Made by a program: the position numbers and the translations under genes. A DNA stretch of 64,000 bases from Mycobacterium kansasii ATCC 12478 (GTDB taxonomy: Bacteria; Actinomycetota; Actinomycetes; Mycobacteriales; Mycobacteriaceae), in contig NC_022663.1 in the NCBI RefSeq assembly GCF_000157895.3, forward strand, positions 1,116,001 to 1,180,000, in the 5' to 3' direction. Below, in pieces: positions 8,693 to 17,459 of the stretch. The notes below the pieces were generated by a model. It worked only from the letters and a program-made list of their open reading frames with translations. It was not told the DNA's origin and searched no databases. Each line of letters opens with the position of its first letter. The first letter of the stretch is position 1.

Positions 8693-9145
8693 TCAGTCGT
8701 CGGTGTTACCCGTACAACCCCCGTTTGCCGCCATCAGGGCTGTCAGGATGTGCGTCAGGGAACCTACCGGGCCGTCGCCACGGCTACATGAGCTGCACCT
8801 TGGCCATGCGCCTGGCCCCTGAGTCGTCATGATTCGCTCCCCCACATCGATCTGCCCGTCGGGACTGGCGGCCGACGGCAACCCGGAGCCGCCGTTGCCT
8901 TGCCACGTCGGCTGGCTGATCTGCAAACCACCGTAAAAACCGTTGCCGGTGTCGGCCGCCCAATTGCCGCCGGACTCACATTGCGCGATGGCTTCCCAAT
9001 TGACGCTATCGGCATGCGAGCTGCCCGGCGACACGGCGGGCCCCAACATCCACGCGGCGCCCGCGGCGGCCGCCACGGCGAAGACTCTCCGCCCGACCGC
9101 GCCGGCGCTGCGACCGGCGCACATCGTCGGTGTCCCGAAACTCAT
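8693..9145 (-). CDS. rpfD: resuscitation-promoting factor RpfD
   Basis: Secreted peptidoglycan-cleaving (lytic transglycosylase-like) factor that promotes regrowth from dormancy. 150 residues. An N-terminal hydrophobic signal segment (FAVAAAAGAAWMLGPAV) precedes the Rpf domain, which starts at DSVNWEAIAQCESGGNW with the catalytic Glu in CESGG. The domain continues through GNGFYGGLQISQPTW and GPGAWPRCSSCS, and four cysteines are conserved as in Mtb RpfD. The start is ATG at 9145, which overlaps the stop of the upstream gene in ATGA (9145-9142) and has GAAAGG upstream, pointing to translational coupling; an in-frame ATG at 9172 is less likely. It corresponds to Rv2389c. Confidence 0.93.
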   Translation of the reverse strand: MSFGTPTMCAGRSAGAVGRRVFAVAAAAGAAWMLGPAVSPGSSHADSVNWEAIAQCESGGNWAADTGNGFYGGLQISQPTWQGNGGSGLPSAASPDGQIDVGERIMTTQGPGAWPRCSSCSRGDGPVGSLTHILTALMAANGGCTGNTDD

Positions 9146-9762
9146 AGCAGCTGCACCTTTCTCGCCATCCAACGACCGTTGAGCTTCACCATCGTCACCT
9201 TGATGCGGACGTGGTCGAGTTGAGACCGCGAACTGTCTCGGTTACTTATCGATTCGTCGACGAACATCAAGACGACAACCTTGTCCGGCGTAGCCGACTT
9301 CACCGCCGCCGCCACCACAGAGCCGCGCGTATGAACCTGGCGTTGGACCATCTCCTGGCGGAACTGCTGACTGGATTTGCGGTAGGAGTCGTTGAATTCA
9401 CCGGTCGAGCCGTCCATGATGTCGGCGAAACGGGCGTCGACTGCTTCCGAATCAAGGTTGGTCAGCTTGAGGACGTAGTTCTGCGCCGCGGCGAGTGCCT
9501 CCTTGGCAGCGTCATCCTTCTGGTGCTGCTGAAACAGCACCCAACCGCCGAAAACCAGCCCACCCAACGCCGCGACGACGGCCACCGCAACCACGTCGAG
9601 CCAGCGATGGTTGGGCCTGGCCGAGCGAGCGGCACCGGCCGCAGCCGTATACCGGCTGACTCTTGGCACCGGTACGCCGTCTTGGGCACCCGGCGTTGCC
9701 ACTGAACCCTGGCCGGCGAATGTATGGGCCCGACGGGCAACACATTTGGACCTAGACCACAT
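9142..9762 (-). CDS. Mce-associated membrane protein (Rv2390c-like)
   Basis: 206 residues from ATG at 9762, with GGTGAG just upstream. Layout: a cytoplasmic N-terminus of about 50 residues, one membrane helix (VVAVAVVAALGGLVFGGWVL, about 56-75), then an extracytoplasmic domain of the Mce-associated/NTF2-like type. That domain has an AAAQNYVLKLTNLDSEAVD helix and closes with DHVRIKVTMVKLNGRWMARK. Such proteins stabilise Mce lipid importers or act alone; no Mce genes are nearby. It is translationally coupled to rpfD, as in Mtb. An internal GTG about 20 codons in could be the true start. Confidence 0.85.
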   Translation of the reverse strand: MWSRSKCVARRAHTFAGQGSVATPGAQDGVPVPRVSRYTAAAGAARSARPNHRWLDVVAVAVVAALGGLVFGGWVLFQQHQKDDAAKEALAAAQNYVLKLTNLDSEAVDARFADIMDGSTGEFNDSYRKSSQQFRQEMVQRQVHTRGSVVAAAVKSATPDKVVVLMFVDESISNRDSSRSQLDHVRIKVTMVKLNGRWMARKVQLL

Positions 9763-10053
9763 TGCTCACCTAAGGCTTCCCCTGTCACGCTGCTAGCAAC
9801 GACGGATCGTCGGCGGGTTAGGAGCAAGGAGCTCGTAACCCGGAAACGAAGGCGACAATATTTTCTTAGTGCAATAGTTTCTATAGCGGCCAAATAACGT
9901 TTTGGTGGCGATCGCCTGGTCGACCTCGCGACCAGGGCACCAGCAGCCACGCGCCTCCCCGATCACCCGGGGCTCGTGCCCTTGTTTTGCTCACGGTGAG
10001 AACAAATCGGACCTGGTCGCGCGGCCGGCAGCGGGCCATGGCAGAATGTCGGC

Positions 10054-10146
10054 GTGACCGTCGCCCATTCGACCCCGCATCTTGCGCTGGTAATGCGTCG
10101 GCACATCGACCTCAAGCGCGTCTGCAGCTGTTGCTGTCGGCCTTGA
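10054..10146 (+). CDS. polycysteine upstream ORF (cysteine-responsive attenuator peptide) of the nirA-cysH operon
   Basis: A 30-codon ORF starting at GTG 10054 and ending at TGA 10144-10146. Its C-terminus is HIDLKRVCSCCCRP, with four cysteines (residues 24 and 26-28) just before the stop. A -10-like CAGAAT ends 6 bases before the GTG, consistent with leaderless translation; an internal in-frame ATG at 10093 gives a 17-residue version. Leaderless polycysteine short ORFs upstream of sulfur operons are known in M. smegmatis, where ribosome stalling at Cys codons under cysteine shortage derepresses the downstream genes. The stop lies 92 bases before nirA. A CCACCG/CGGTGG pairing (10182-10187 with 10211-10216) lies in between. 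Confidence 0.7.
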   Translation: MTVAHSTPHLALVMRRHIDLKRVCSCCCRP

Positions 10147-10238
10147 TGTCGTAGACCCAGCCCACCTGTCCCTCCAGCTGGCCACCGGATCTGCGCCTCC
10201 CCGTACGAATCGGTGGTTTCCGCGCGCCAAGGTCGGCA

Positions 10239-11930
10239 ATGTTTGTGAAGGAGAACGGCCCAATGACCACAACCCGTCCCGTCAGGCCCCGCAATGAGGG
10301 CCAATGGGCGCTGGGAGATCGGGAGCCGCTCAACGCCAATGAGGAGATGAAGAAGGCCGGCAACCCGCTCGATGTCCGGCAACGTATCGAAAACATCTAC
10401 GCCCAAGGCGGATTCGACAGTATCGACAAGGACGACCTGCGCGGGCGGTTCCGGTGGTGGGGCCTGTACACCCAACGTGAGCAGGGCTACGACGGCACCT
10501 GGACCGGCGACGAGAACATCGAGAAGCTCGAGGCCAAGTACTTCATGATGCGGGTTCGCTGCGACGGCGGCGCGATCTCGGCGGCGGCGCTGCGCACGCT
10601 GGGCCAGATTTCGACCCAGTTCGCCAGGGACACCGCCGACATCTCCGATCGGGAGAACATCCAATACCACTGGATTGAAGTGGAAAACGTCCCGGAGATC
10701 TGGCGGCGGCTGGACGCGGTCGGGCTCCAGACCGCCGAAGCCTGCGGTGACTGTCCGCGCGTGATCTTGGGTTCGCCGCTGGCGGGTGAATCGCTGGACG
10801 AGGTGCTCGACCCGACGTGGGCGATCGACGAAATCGTGCGCCGCTACATCGGCCAGCCCGACTTCGCCGACTTGCCGCGCAAGTACAAGACCGCCATCTC
10901 GGGTCTGCAGGACGTCGCGCACGAAATCAACGATGTCGCGTTCGTCGGCGTCAACCATCCCGAACACGGGCCGGGACTGGACCTCTGGGTCGGCGGCGGG
11001 CTATCGACCAACCCGATGCTGGCCCAACGGCTCGGTGCCTGGGTTCCCCTTCAGGAGGTGCCCGAGGTGTGGGCCGCGGTGACGTCGGTATTCCGTGACT
11101 ACGGCTACCGCAGGCTGCGCTCCAAGGCGCGGCTCAAGTTCCTGATCAAGGACTGGGGTATCGAGAAATTCCGACAGGTGCTCTGAACCGAATACCTCAA
11201 GCGTCCCCTCATCGACGGCCCCGCCCCCGAGCCGATCAAGCATCCGATAGACCACGTCGGGGTGCAACGGCTCAAGAACGGCCGCAACGCCGTCGGGGTT
11301 GCGCCTATCGCCGGACGGGTATCCGGCACCATATTGTCGGCGGTGGCGGAGCTGGCCGAGCGGGCCGGGTCGGACCGGATCCGGTTCACGCCGTACCAGA
11401 AGCTGGTCATCCTCGACATACCCGACGCCGTGCTCGACGAGACGATCGCCGGCCTGGAGGCGCTGGGCCTGCAATCCAACCCATCACGTTGGCGTCGAAA
11501 TCTGATGGCCTGCAGCGGAATTGAGTTCTGCAAACTGTCCTTCGCCGAAACCCGGGTGCGGGCACAGTCATTGGCGCCCGAGCTGGAGCGGCGTTTGGAG
11601 GACGTCAATTCCCAGCTTGACGTACCGATCACGGTCAATATCAACGGTTGTCCGAACTCCTGTGCGCGAATCCAAGTCGCCGACATCGGGTTCAAGGGGC
11701 AGATGGTCGACGACGGTCATGGCGGCTCGGTGGAGGGCTTCCAGGTGCATCTGGGCGGAAGCCTCGGACTGGACAGTGGTTTCGGCCGCAAACTGCGTCA
11801 GCACAAGGTCACCAGCGGCGAGCTGGGCGATTACATCGAGCGGGTGGTGCGCAACTTCATCAAACATCGGGCCGACGGCGAACGCTTCGCGCAGTGGGCG
11901 ATTCGGGCCGAGGAGGACGACCTGCGATGA
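10239..11930 (+). pseudogene. nirA: ferredoxin-dependent sulfite reductase nirA, interrupted by an in-frame TGA
   Basis: Would reduce sulfite to sulfide with a siroheme/4Fe-4S centre. The frame is open for 564 codons, matching the 563-residue Mtb NirA end to end, except for TGA at 11184-11186 (codon 316) between FRQVL and TEYLKRPLIDG. The siroheme-FeS cysteines (CSGIEFC and NGCPNSC) all lie after this stop, so the truncated product cannot be active. No frameshift accompanies it. The annotated start is ATG 10239; ATG 10263 (MTTTRPVRP) has a better AAGGAG upstream. The end overlaps cysH in ATGA. Either a true recent nonsense mutation or a base-call error would explain it; downstream codon conservation is perfect. 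Confidence 0.85.
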
Positions 11931-12670
11931 CCTCTCCGGCAACCAAACCGACGGAACCGGAGCTACGGGAGTTGGCGGCGCGCGCTGCGGCCGAACTCGA
12001 CGGCGCCAGCGCCACCGACCTGCTGCGGTGGACCGATGAAACCTTCGGCGGCGTCAACGGACCGCGCGGCTGGGCGACCTGCAACTACGTGGTCGCCTCC
12101 AACATGGCCGACGCCGTGCTGGTCGATCTGGCCGCCAAGGTGCGACCGGGCGTGCCGGTGATTTTCCTGGACACCGGCTACCACTTCGCGGAAACCATCG
12201 GCACCCGCGATGCGATCGAATCCGTCTATGACGTACGGGTGCTCAACCTCAGGCCCGAGCACACGGTCGCCGAACAAGACGAATTGCTGGGCAAGGACCT
12301 GTTCGCCCGGAACCCGGGCGAGTGCTGCCGGCTACGTAAAGTCGTCCCGCTGAGCAAGACTCTGCGCGGCTATTCGGCCTGGGTGACCGGACTGCGCCGA
12401 GTCGAGGCACCGACCCGCGCCAACGCCCCGCTGATCAGCTTCGACGAAGCGTTCAAACTGGTGAAGGTAAATCCGCTGGCGGCCTGGACCGACCAGGATA
12501 TGCAGGACTACATCACCGAACACGACGTGCTGGTGAATCCCCTTGTGTACGATGGCTATCCGTCGATCGGCTGCGCCCCATGCACAGCCAAACCGGCCGA
12601 CGGCGCCGACCCGCGCAGCGGCCGGTGGCAAGGGCTGGCCAAAACCGAATGCGGGCTGCACGCCTCGTGA
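11927..12670 (+). CDS. cysH: adenylyl-sulfate (APS) reductase CysH
   Basis: Reduces adenosine 5'-phosphosulfate to sulfite, thioredoxin-dependent. 247 residues from ATG 11927, which overlaps the nirA stop (ATGA); upstream in-frame starts run into nirA. The 4Fe-4S ligands that distinguish APS reductases from PAPS reductases are present: CCRLRKVVPL around residue 130 and GCAPC around residue 215. The redox cysteine is in KTECGLH near the C-terminus, and the PAPS-reductase fold motif FLDTGYHFAET is also seen. Its stop overlaps the start of the sirB remnant in GTGA. The reading frame is intact although both flanking operon genes look broken. It corresponds to Rv2392. Confidence 0.95.
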   Translation: MTSPATKPTEPELRELAARAAAELDGASATDLLRWTDETFGGVNGPRGWATCNYVVASNMADAVLVDLAAKVRPGVPVIFLDTGYHFAETIGTRDAIESVYDVRVLNLRPEHTVAEQDELLGKDLFARNPGECCRLRKVVPLSKTLRGYSAWVTGLRRVEAPTRANAPLISFDEAFKLVKVNPLAAWTDQDMQDYITEHDVLVNPLVYDGYPSIGCAPCTAKPADGADPRSGRWQGLAKTECGLHAS

Positions 12671-13061
12671 CGGCACTCGTGCTGACGGCGCACGGCAGCC
12701 CGGATCCCCGGTCGGCGGCCAATGCGCGGGCGGTGGCGGGCCGCCTGGCTCGCCTGCGGCCGGGCCTTGACGTACGGGTGGCGTTTTGTGAGCAGAATCC
12801 GCCAAGCCTGGTCGAGGTGCTCGGCGAATGTCCGGCTGACGCCGTCGTCGCTCCCCCGCTGCCGTCGACCAGCTGCTCGGCCGCGGCGGCCGCCGGATCG
12901 CGTCGTGGTTTCTGGCGCCGGGGGTGTTGACCGACCGGGTGCACACCTACGCGCATGGCGCCGGCATCCCCATGACAGCGCCTTTGGGTGCACACCACCT
13001 GGTTGCCGAGACGGTGCTGGATCGTTTCGATCAGGCGGTGGCGGAGCGCATCGCCGCCTGA
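12667..13061 (+). pseudogene. sirohydrochlorin chelatase (CbiX/SirB, Rv2393-like), internal deletion
   Basis: Would insert metal into sirohydrochlorin to make the siroheme needed by NirA. It starts at GTG 12667, overlapping the cysH stop (GTGA). The N-terminal part (VLTAHGSPDPRSAANARAVA to DAVVAPPL) is intact for about 62 codons. After about 12855 the family sequence resumes only in another frame and only at the C-terminus (RRIASWFLAPGVLTD, then GIPMTAPLGAHHLVAETVLD), ending at TGA 13059-13061. Family members are about 240-280 residues long; here roughly 100 central residues are missing and the frame is shifted. As drawn, the first frame ends at about 12930 with an unrelated Arg-rich tail. 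Confidence 0.75.
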
Positions 13062-13277
13062 CGCCGGGCAACGCTGCAGACACCAGCGCGCCGCAGGGCT
13101 GGAATCGGTCGCGGGCGCTTGGGTTCAGCCGCCAGGCCGCCGGCCCCTGATTCGTGCGCCGAAGGCGCTGGCGCTCAGGGGGATTCGGCGCCAGACCGGC
13201 CGGCAGTGGGAGCACCTGGCGGTCTGCGTCGGCGCCGGGTGCGTCGCAGCCGCAATCGCGGCCGAAAGCATTGCCCG

Positions 13278-13772
13278 CTAAATGTGACCGGGTTCCGACG
13301 GGAAGTGCATCTCGGGCATCTGTGGTGCATCGATGTGCGGGGCCTCGGGCAGCTGTGGCGCGTCGACGTGCGGGGCCTCCGGCGGTGGGGCGGCAACGAT
13401 CGGTGGGGCCACGGGATCCATGGGCTTGGGAGCATACGGACCCCCGGCGCACACCCCATCGCCGGGCATCCGGGCGCACTGCGGATCGTCGGGGCCGGTG
13501 GGGGGACCCTGATAGTACGGGCCACCGTGGCATATCGGGGACAACGGCATCTGGATGCATCGCGGATCATTTGGGCTGGTGGGAGCGTCCCCGTCGGAGG
13601 GATCGCCAGGGCTGGGATCGTCGAGCAGAACCGGCGAGGCGAACGTGCTACCCGAGCCGGGCATTGCGTTCGCCGGAACCGTCGCACCCGCCACGGGCAT
13701 TACGACAAGCGCCGCAGCCACCGCAATAGTCGTCACTGTGCTGCGGACACCCGAAGCCACTATCCCGTTCAT
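13278..13772 (-). CDS. secreted proline-rich protein with duplicated Cys motif, unknown function
   Basis: 164 residues from ATG 13772, with AAAGGAG 7 bases upstream. An N-terminal signal peptide (hydrophobic VTTIAVAAALVVMPVAGA, likely cleaved after ANA near residue 36) precedes an acidic, Pro/Asp-rich mature chain. This chain contains two copies of a DPxC-x8-C-x-GGPY unit (around residues 69-85 and 94-110). The C-terminus is repetitive, with PEAPHVDAPQL and PEAPHIDAPQM in tandem. Four cysteines could form two disulfides. No known domain is recognised. It lies convergent with, and about 216 bases from, the sirB remnant. Confidence 0.75.
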   Translation of the reverse strand: MNGIVASGVRSTVTTIAVAAALVVMPVAGATVPANAMPGSGSTFASPVLLDDPSPGDPSDGDAPTSPNDPRCIQMPLSPICHGGPYYQGPPTGPDDPQCARMPGDGVCAGGPYAPKPMDPVAPPIVAAPPPEAPHVDAPQLPEAPHIDAPQMPEMHFPSEPGHI

Positions 13773-14306
13773 CGATCACTCCTTTGCTGCGGACTCAACC
13801 GGCGCCGTTGCCGTTGCGTATGTTGACCGGCATGGCGAGGCGTTACGCCCCAGATCCGACCGACCGATAGTACATCTAATTAGATCGCTCAGCGCCGCGT
13901 GCTGTGGCTGTCGCACCTGTCGCCGGCGAGCGCCGGCGAAGCACGCGCCAGTTTCGCGATCCTCTGTCGCACCGCGGCCGTCTAGCTCCCGGCGCGGATC
14001 ACCTTGGGGTCCATGGAGATTCGTGAGGGTACCGATGGCAGGGCAATCCGGTGAGGCGCCGGCGCTTTCGGGCGCAACGGCAGACGGTGTGTGAGGTTTC
14101 CCACGGTTGGCGCTTGCCCATCGCCTGAAACGGGCCGCACGACGGCAAGACTCACAGGTGCTCGCCGACACCGATGGAGCGCTCAGACCGCCAACTCGCA
14201 GCTCGCCAGGTGCGGCGCGGATTGGGTGACCTCGCTTCAACGGGGTACCCCACAGTCACGGGGTTGCCAGAAACCACACCGAGCCGCGACGGAGGCCAGG
14301 AAGCCC
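13773..14306 (+). other. 534-base gap with no convincing gene
   Basis: The stretch holds the upstream region of the secreted protein (minus strand) and of the DUF6480-like gene (plus strand). Several overlapping open frames have no ribosome-binding site or recognisable product. In Mtb this neighbourhood contains ggtB and PE_PGRS41, and no remnant of either is recognised here. Confidence 0.5.
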
Positions 14307-14543
14307 ATGACCGCATTGCCCCCTGATCCCGATCCCGCGACAACCCCGGCGCTCGAACCGGGTGGAGGTGTCACGCCCGGCGCCACGCCGCCGGACTCGG
14401 CGCAAACTTCGGGATTGTCGGACCCGCAACCGCGGCCCCGGCGACGAGTCACCCCCACGGTGCTGGTCAGCCTTGTCGCCGTCGCGCTTTTTGTGCTGCT
14501 GTTCGTGACGGTGGCACTGGCACTTGTCCTGGGCATGCATTAG
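14307..14543 (+). CDS. small single-pass membrane protein, DUF6480-like
   Basis: 78 residues from ATG 14307, with AGGAAG 5 bases upstream; a longer in-frame version from 14091 lacks support. Residues 1-48 are Pro/Asp/Gly-rich (LPPDPDPATTPALEPGGGV) and include a basic RPRRR just before one membrane helix (about 50-75, LVSLVAVALFVLLFVTVALAL). The N-terminal pattern is characteristic of small actinobacterial DUF6480 proteins. The function is unknown. It converges on cysA. Confidence 0.7.
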   Translation: MTALPPDPDPATTPALEPGGGVTPGATPPDSAQTSGLSDPQPRPRRRVTPTVLVSLVAVALFVLLFVTVALALVLGMH

Positions 14544-14631
14544 CCCGGATTTTGCGGTAAGGCCGGGCTGGACTTTCCGCCCCCGAAGCATGCCGGCCCG
14601 CGGCCTTTGGCGTAGGCGAATCGACCGGGGA

Positions 14632-15729
14632 TCACACCGACGTCAGCGCGGCCTGATCCGTCTCGGCCCCGCCGACGCCGTCATCGCCTGGACCCGCGAT
14701 GTCGTGGGGAATGGGCGGGACCCGGGTGGCGCGCACGTAGACGGTGTCGCCCTCCCGTAGGGCCAGCGCCTCGGCGTCACCGCGGGTGATCTGGGCCGTG
14801 AAGGCGCCTCCGGTTGCCGCACTGGTCAACTCGACGCGAACCTCGAAGCCCAGCACCACCACCCGGTTCACGGTGGCGCGGGCGACACCGGTGGACTCCG
14901 CGGTACCGTCGGCGGCGGCAACGGCCATCTCCGGAGTCCGGCCGACTCGGATGTCATGCGGGCGGACCAAGGCGCCGTTGAGCATGGAAACCGCCCCCAG
15001 GAAGGACATGACGAACGCGTTCGCCGGGGCGTCGTAGACGTCGGTCGGAGATCCGACCTGTTCGATACGGCCCTTGTTGAGCACGGCGATCCGATCGGCC
15101 ACATCCAGGGCCTCGGCCTGGTCATGGGTGACCAGCACCGTGGTGACGTGTACCTCGTCGTGCAGGCGGCGCAGCCAACTGCGAAGGTCCTCACGGACTT
15201 TGGCGTCCAGGGCACCGAACGGTTCGTCGAGCAGCAACACCTCCGGGTCGACGGCCAGCGCGCGGGCCAGTGCCATCCGCTGACGCTGGCCACCGGAGAG
15301 CTGATTGGGATAGCGGCCGTGAAATCCGCTCAGGCCCACCACCTCCAGCAGGTGGTCGACCTTTTCCTTGATCTCGGCCCGGGGCCGCTTGCGGATCTTC
15401 AACCCGTAGGCGACGTTGTCGCGAACCGTCAGGTGCTTGAAGGCGGCGTAGTGCTGAAAGACGAATCCGATGCCCCGCCGCTGCGGCGGCACCCCGGTCA
15501 CGTCGCGCCCGTTGATCGTGACGGAGCCGGCGTCCGGTCGGTCAAGGCCCGCGATGGTGCGCAACAGCGTCGATTTCCCGGAGCCGCTGGGGCCCAGCAA
15601 CGCGGTCAGCGAACCGGCGGGCACCACGAAGTCCACGTGGTCCAGGGCAACGAAATCGCCATAGCGCTTGGCGGCGTTGCGCACAACGATGGCGTAGCCG
15701 TTGCGACCCTTCGTCATGGCTGTGGTCAT
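14632..15729 (-). CDS. cysA: sulfate/thiosulfate ABC importer ATPase CysA
   Basis: ATP-binding subunit driving the CysTW permease. 365 residues. Walker A is GPSGSGKST (about 47-55), the Q-loop is VFQHYAAF, the signature LSGGQRQRMALARA, Walker B VLLLDEPFGALD, and the H-loop LVTHDQ. The C-terminal third is a TOBE-like regulatory domain containing RPHDIRVGRTPE. It is the last gene of the minus-strand subI-cysT-cysW-cysA operon and starts 15 bases after cysW. It corresponds to Rv2397c. The start ATG 15729 (MTTAMTKGRN) is used; ATG at 15717 is also possible. Confidence 0.96.
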   Translation of the reverse strand: MTTAMTKGRNGYAIVVRNAAKRYGDFVALDHVDFVVPAGSLTALLGPSGSGKSTLLRTIAGLDRPDAGSVTINGRDVTGVPPQRRGIGFVFQHYAAFKHLTVRDNVAYGLKIRKRPRAEIKEKVDHLLEVVGLSGFHGRYPNQLSGGQRQRMALARALAVDPEVLLLDEPFGALDAKVREDLRSWLRRLHDEVHVTTVLVTHDQAEALDVADRIAVLNKGRIEQVGSPTDVYDAPANAFVMSFLGAVSMLNGALVRPHDIRVGRTPEMAVAAADGTAESTGVARATVNRVVVLGFEVRVELTSAATGGAFTAQITRGDAEALALREGDTVYVRATRVPPIPHDIAGPGDDGVGGAETDQAALTSV

Positions 15730-15744
15730 CTCAGCGTCTCCTCT

Positions 15745-16563
15745 TCAGGCCTGGCCGGCCGCTCGTGCCCGGCGGGCGTCCAGTGCCACCTGAACGATCA
15801 ACACCACCACCGCGACGGCCATCAGCAGGGTCGACAGCGCGTAGGCCCCGTACTCGGCGCCACGGTTGTAGCGGTCCGAGACCAGCAACGTCAGCGTTTG
15901 GGACGTGCCCGGTAGGTTCGACGACACGATCAGGACCGCACCGTATTCGCCGAGCGTGCGGGCAACGGTCAACACGATCCCGTAGGTCAGGCCCCACCGG
16001 ATGGACGGCAGCGTGATCCGCCAAAATGTCTGCCACCAACCGGAACCCAGCGTCGCGGCCGCCTGCTCCTGGTCGGTGCCCAACTCGTGCAACACCGGTT
16101 CGACTTCGCGCACCACGAACGGCAGCGTGACGAACATGCTGGCGAGGACAATGCCGGGCAGGCCGAAGATGATCTTCAGCCCCAGGTCCTTCTCGACGAA
16201 GCCCAGCGCACCGGCGGATCCCCACAGCAGGATCAACGCCACACCCACGATGACCGGTGAGACCGCGAACGGCAGGTCGATGATCGCCTGTACTACACCC
16301 TTGCCCCGAAATCGGTTGCGGGCGAGCATCAATGCAGTCGGGATCCCGAACAGCACGTTCAACGGCACCACGATACCCACCACCAGGAGGGACAGATTCA
16401 GTGCCGATATCGCCGCCGGCGTACTGATCCAGGCGTAGAACTGGCCGAGGCCCGGTTCGAAGGTCCGCCAGAGGATCACCGCCACCGGAACCACCAGCAG
16501 CACCGTGACATATCCGAGCGCGATGGATCGGAGCAGGTAACGGACGCCGGCCGAGGGCGTCAT
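15745..16563 (-). CDS. cysW: sulfate ABC importer permease CysW
   Basis: 272-residue inner-membrane permease with about six helices. The EAA loop that docks on CysA is seen in QAAATLGSGWWQTFWRITLP (about residue 170). The start is ATG 16563, which overlaps the cysT stop in ATGA; the longer open frame upstream runs inside cysT and is rejected. Other family blocks are DLPFAVSPVIVGVAL and FVTLPFVVREVEPVL. It is translationally coupled to cysT and corresponds to Rv2398c. Confidence 0.95.
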   Translation of the reverse strand: MTPSAGVRYLLRSIALGYVTVLLVVPVAVILWRTFEPGLGQFYAWISTPAAISALNLSLLVVGIVVPLNVLFGIPTALMLARNRFRGKGVVQAIIDLPFAVSPVIVGVALILLWGSAGALGFVEKDLGLKIIFGLPGIVLASMFVTLPFVVREVEPVLHELGTDQEQAAATLGSGWWQTFWRITLPSIRWGLTYGIVLTVARTLGEYGAVLIVSSNLPGTSQTLTLLVSDRYNRGAEYGAYALSTLLMAVAVVVLIVQVALDARRARAAGQA

Positions 16564-17459
16564 GCGACCATCTCGTCCCGCCGGGCCGCACGCGTACCGA
16601 CGACGCGCAACAGCAGCAACACCACAAAGGAAATCGTCAACAGCACAATGGATATCGCGGCGGCGCCGGTCCGGTCGTCGTTCTCGATCAAGGTGCGGAT
16701 CCACTGGGACGACACCTCGGTCTTGCCCGGCACCGCGCCACCGATCAGCACGACCGAGCCGTATTCCCCGATGGCCCGCGAAAACGCAAGGCCCGCACCG
16801 GACAACAACGCCGGCAGCAGCGACGGCAACACCACGGAGGTGAAGATCTTGGGACCGGAGGCACCCAGCGACGCCGCCGCCTCCTCGGCCTCAAGATCGA
16901 CTTCCAGCAGCACCGGCTGAACGGCGCGCACCACGAACGGCAAGGTGACAAACGCCAGTGCCACGCCCACCCCCCAGGCGGTGTGCTGCAACTGAAGACC
17001 CACCGGACTGGTGGGGCCGTAAAGGGCGAGCATCACCAGGCTGGCCACGATGGTTGGCAGCGCGAAGGGAAGATCGATGATCGCATCGACGAGCCGTTTG
17101 CCGACGAAGTCGTCGCGCACCAGCACCCAGGCGATCAGCAGGCCGAACACCGTGTTGACGAGAGTGATCCCCGCGGAAATGGTCAGCGTCACCCGCAGTG
17201 AGTCCAGCGCGGCGCGTGACGTGACCGACAACCAGAACGCCTGCCAGCCGCCGCCCGAAGCTTGCCAGGCGATGGCGGCCAACGGCAGCAGCACGATGAT
17301 CGACAACCACACCACCGAAACTCCGACCCGCAGTGACGTGCTGCCCCACCGGCCGGGACCGCGGCGGCCTGGAACGCTGTCGTCGGCGAGCAGGACCCGG
17401 TCGGCCGGTGGATCCGGCTGTGAATCCGGCTCTGAAACCGGCGGGGTCGGTGCGGTCAT
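16560..17459 (-). CDS. cysT: sulfate ABC importer permease CysT
   Basis: 299 residues from ATG 17459, which overlaps the subI stop (ATGA), so the longer upstream open frame is rejected. A hydrophilic N-terminus of about 45 residues precedes six predicted helices. DLPFALPTIVASLVML and the EAA-type loop EEAAASLGASGPKIFTSVVL are conserved. It pairs with CysW to form the membrane channel. It corresponds to Rv2399c. Confidence 0.95.
   Translation of the reverse strand: MTAPTPPVSEPDSQPDPPADRVLLADDSVPGRRGPGRWGSTSLRVGVSVVWLSIIVLLPLAAIAWQASGGGWQAFWLSVTSRAALDSLRVTLTISAGITLVNTVFGLLIAWVLVRDDFVGKRLVDAIIDLPFALPTIVASLVMLALYGPTSPVGLQLQHTAWGVGVALAFVTLPFVVRAVQPVLLEVDLEAEEAAASLGASGPKIFTSVVLPSLLPALLSGAGLAFSRAIGEYGSVVLIGGAVPGKTEVSSQWIRTLIENDDRTGAAAISIVLLTISFVVLLLLRVVGTRAARRDEMVA

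Noticed and set aside
11184..11186. Selenocysteine or programmed read-through at the nirA TGA
   Set aside because: No selenoprotein machinery or SECIS-like hairpin is evident, and the position is not a conserved Cys.
14030..14160. Cobalamin-riboswitch-like sequence (GGGCAATCCGGTG with later GGGCGCAAC)
   Set aside because: The invariant ACTGT B12-box part is missing and the downstream gene is not a cobalamin gene; a covariance-model search for RF00174 would be decisive.
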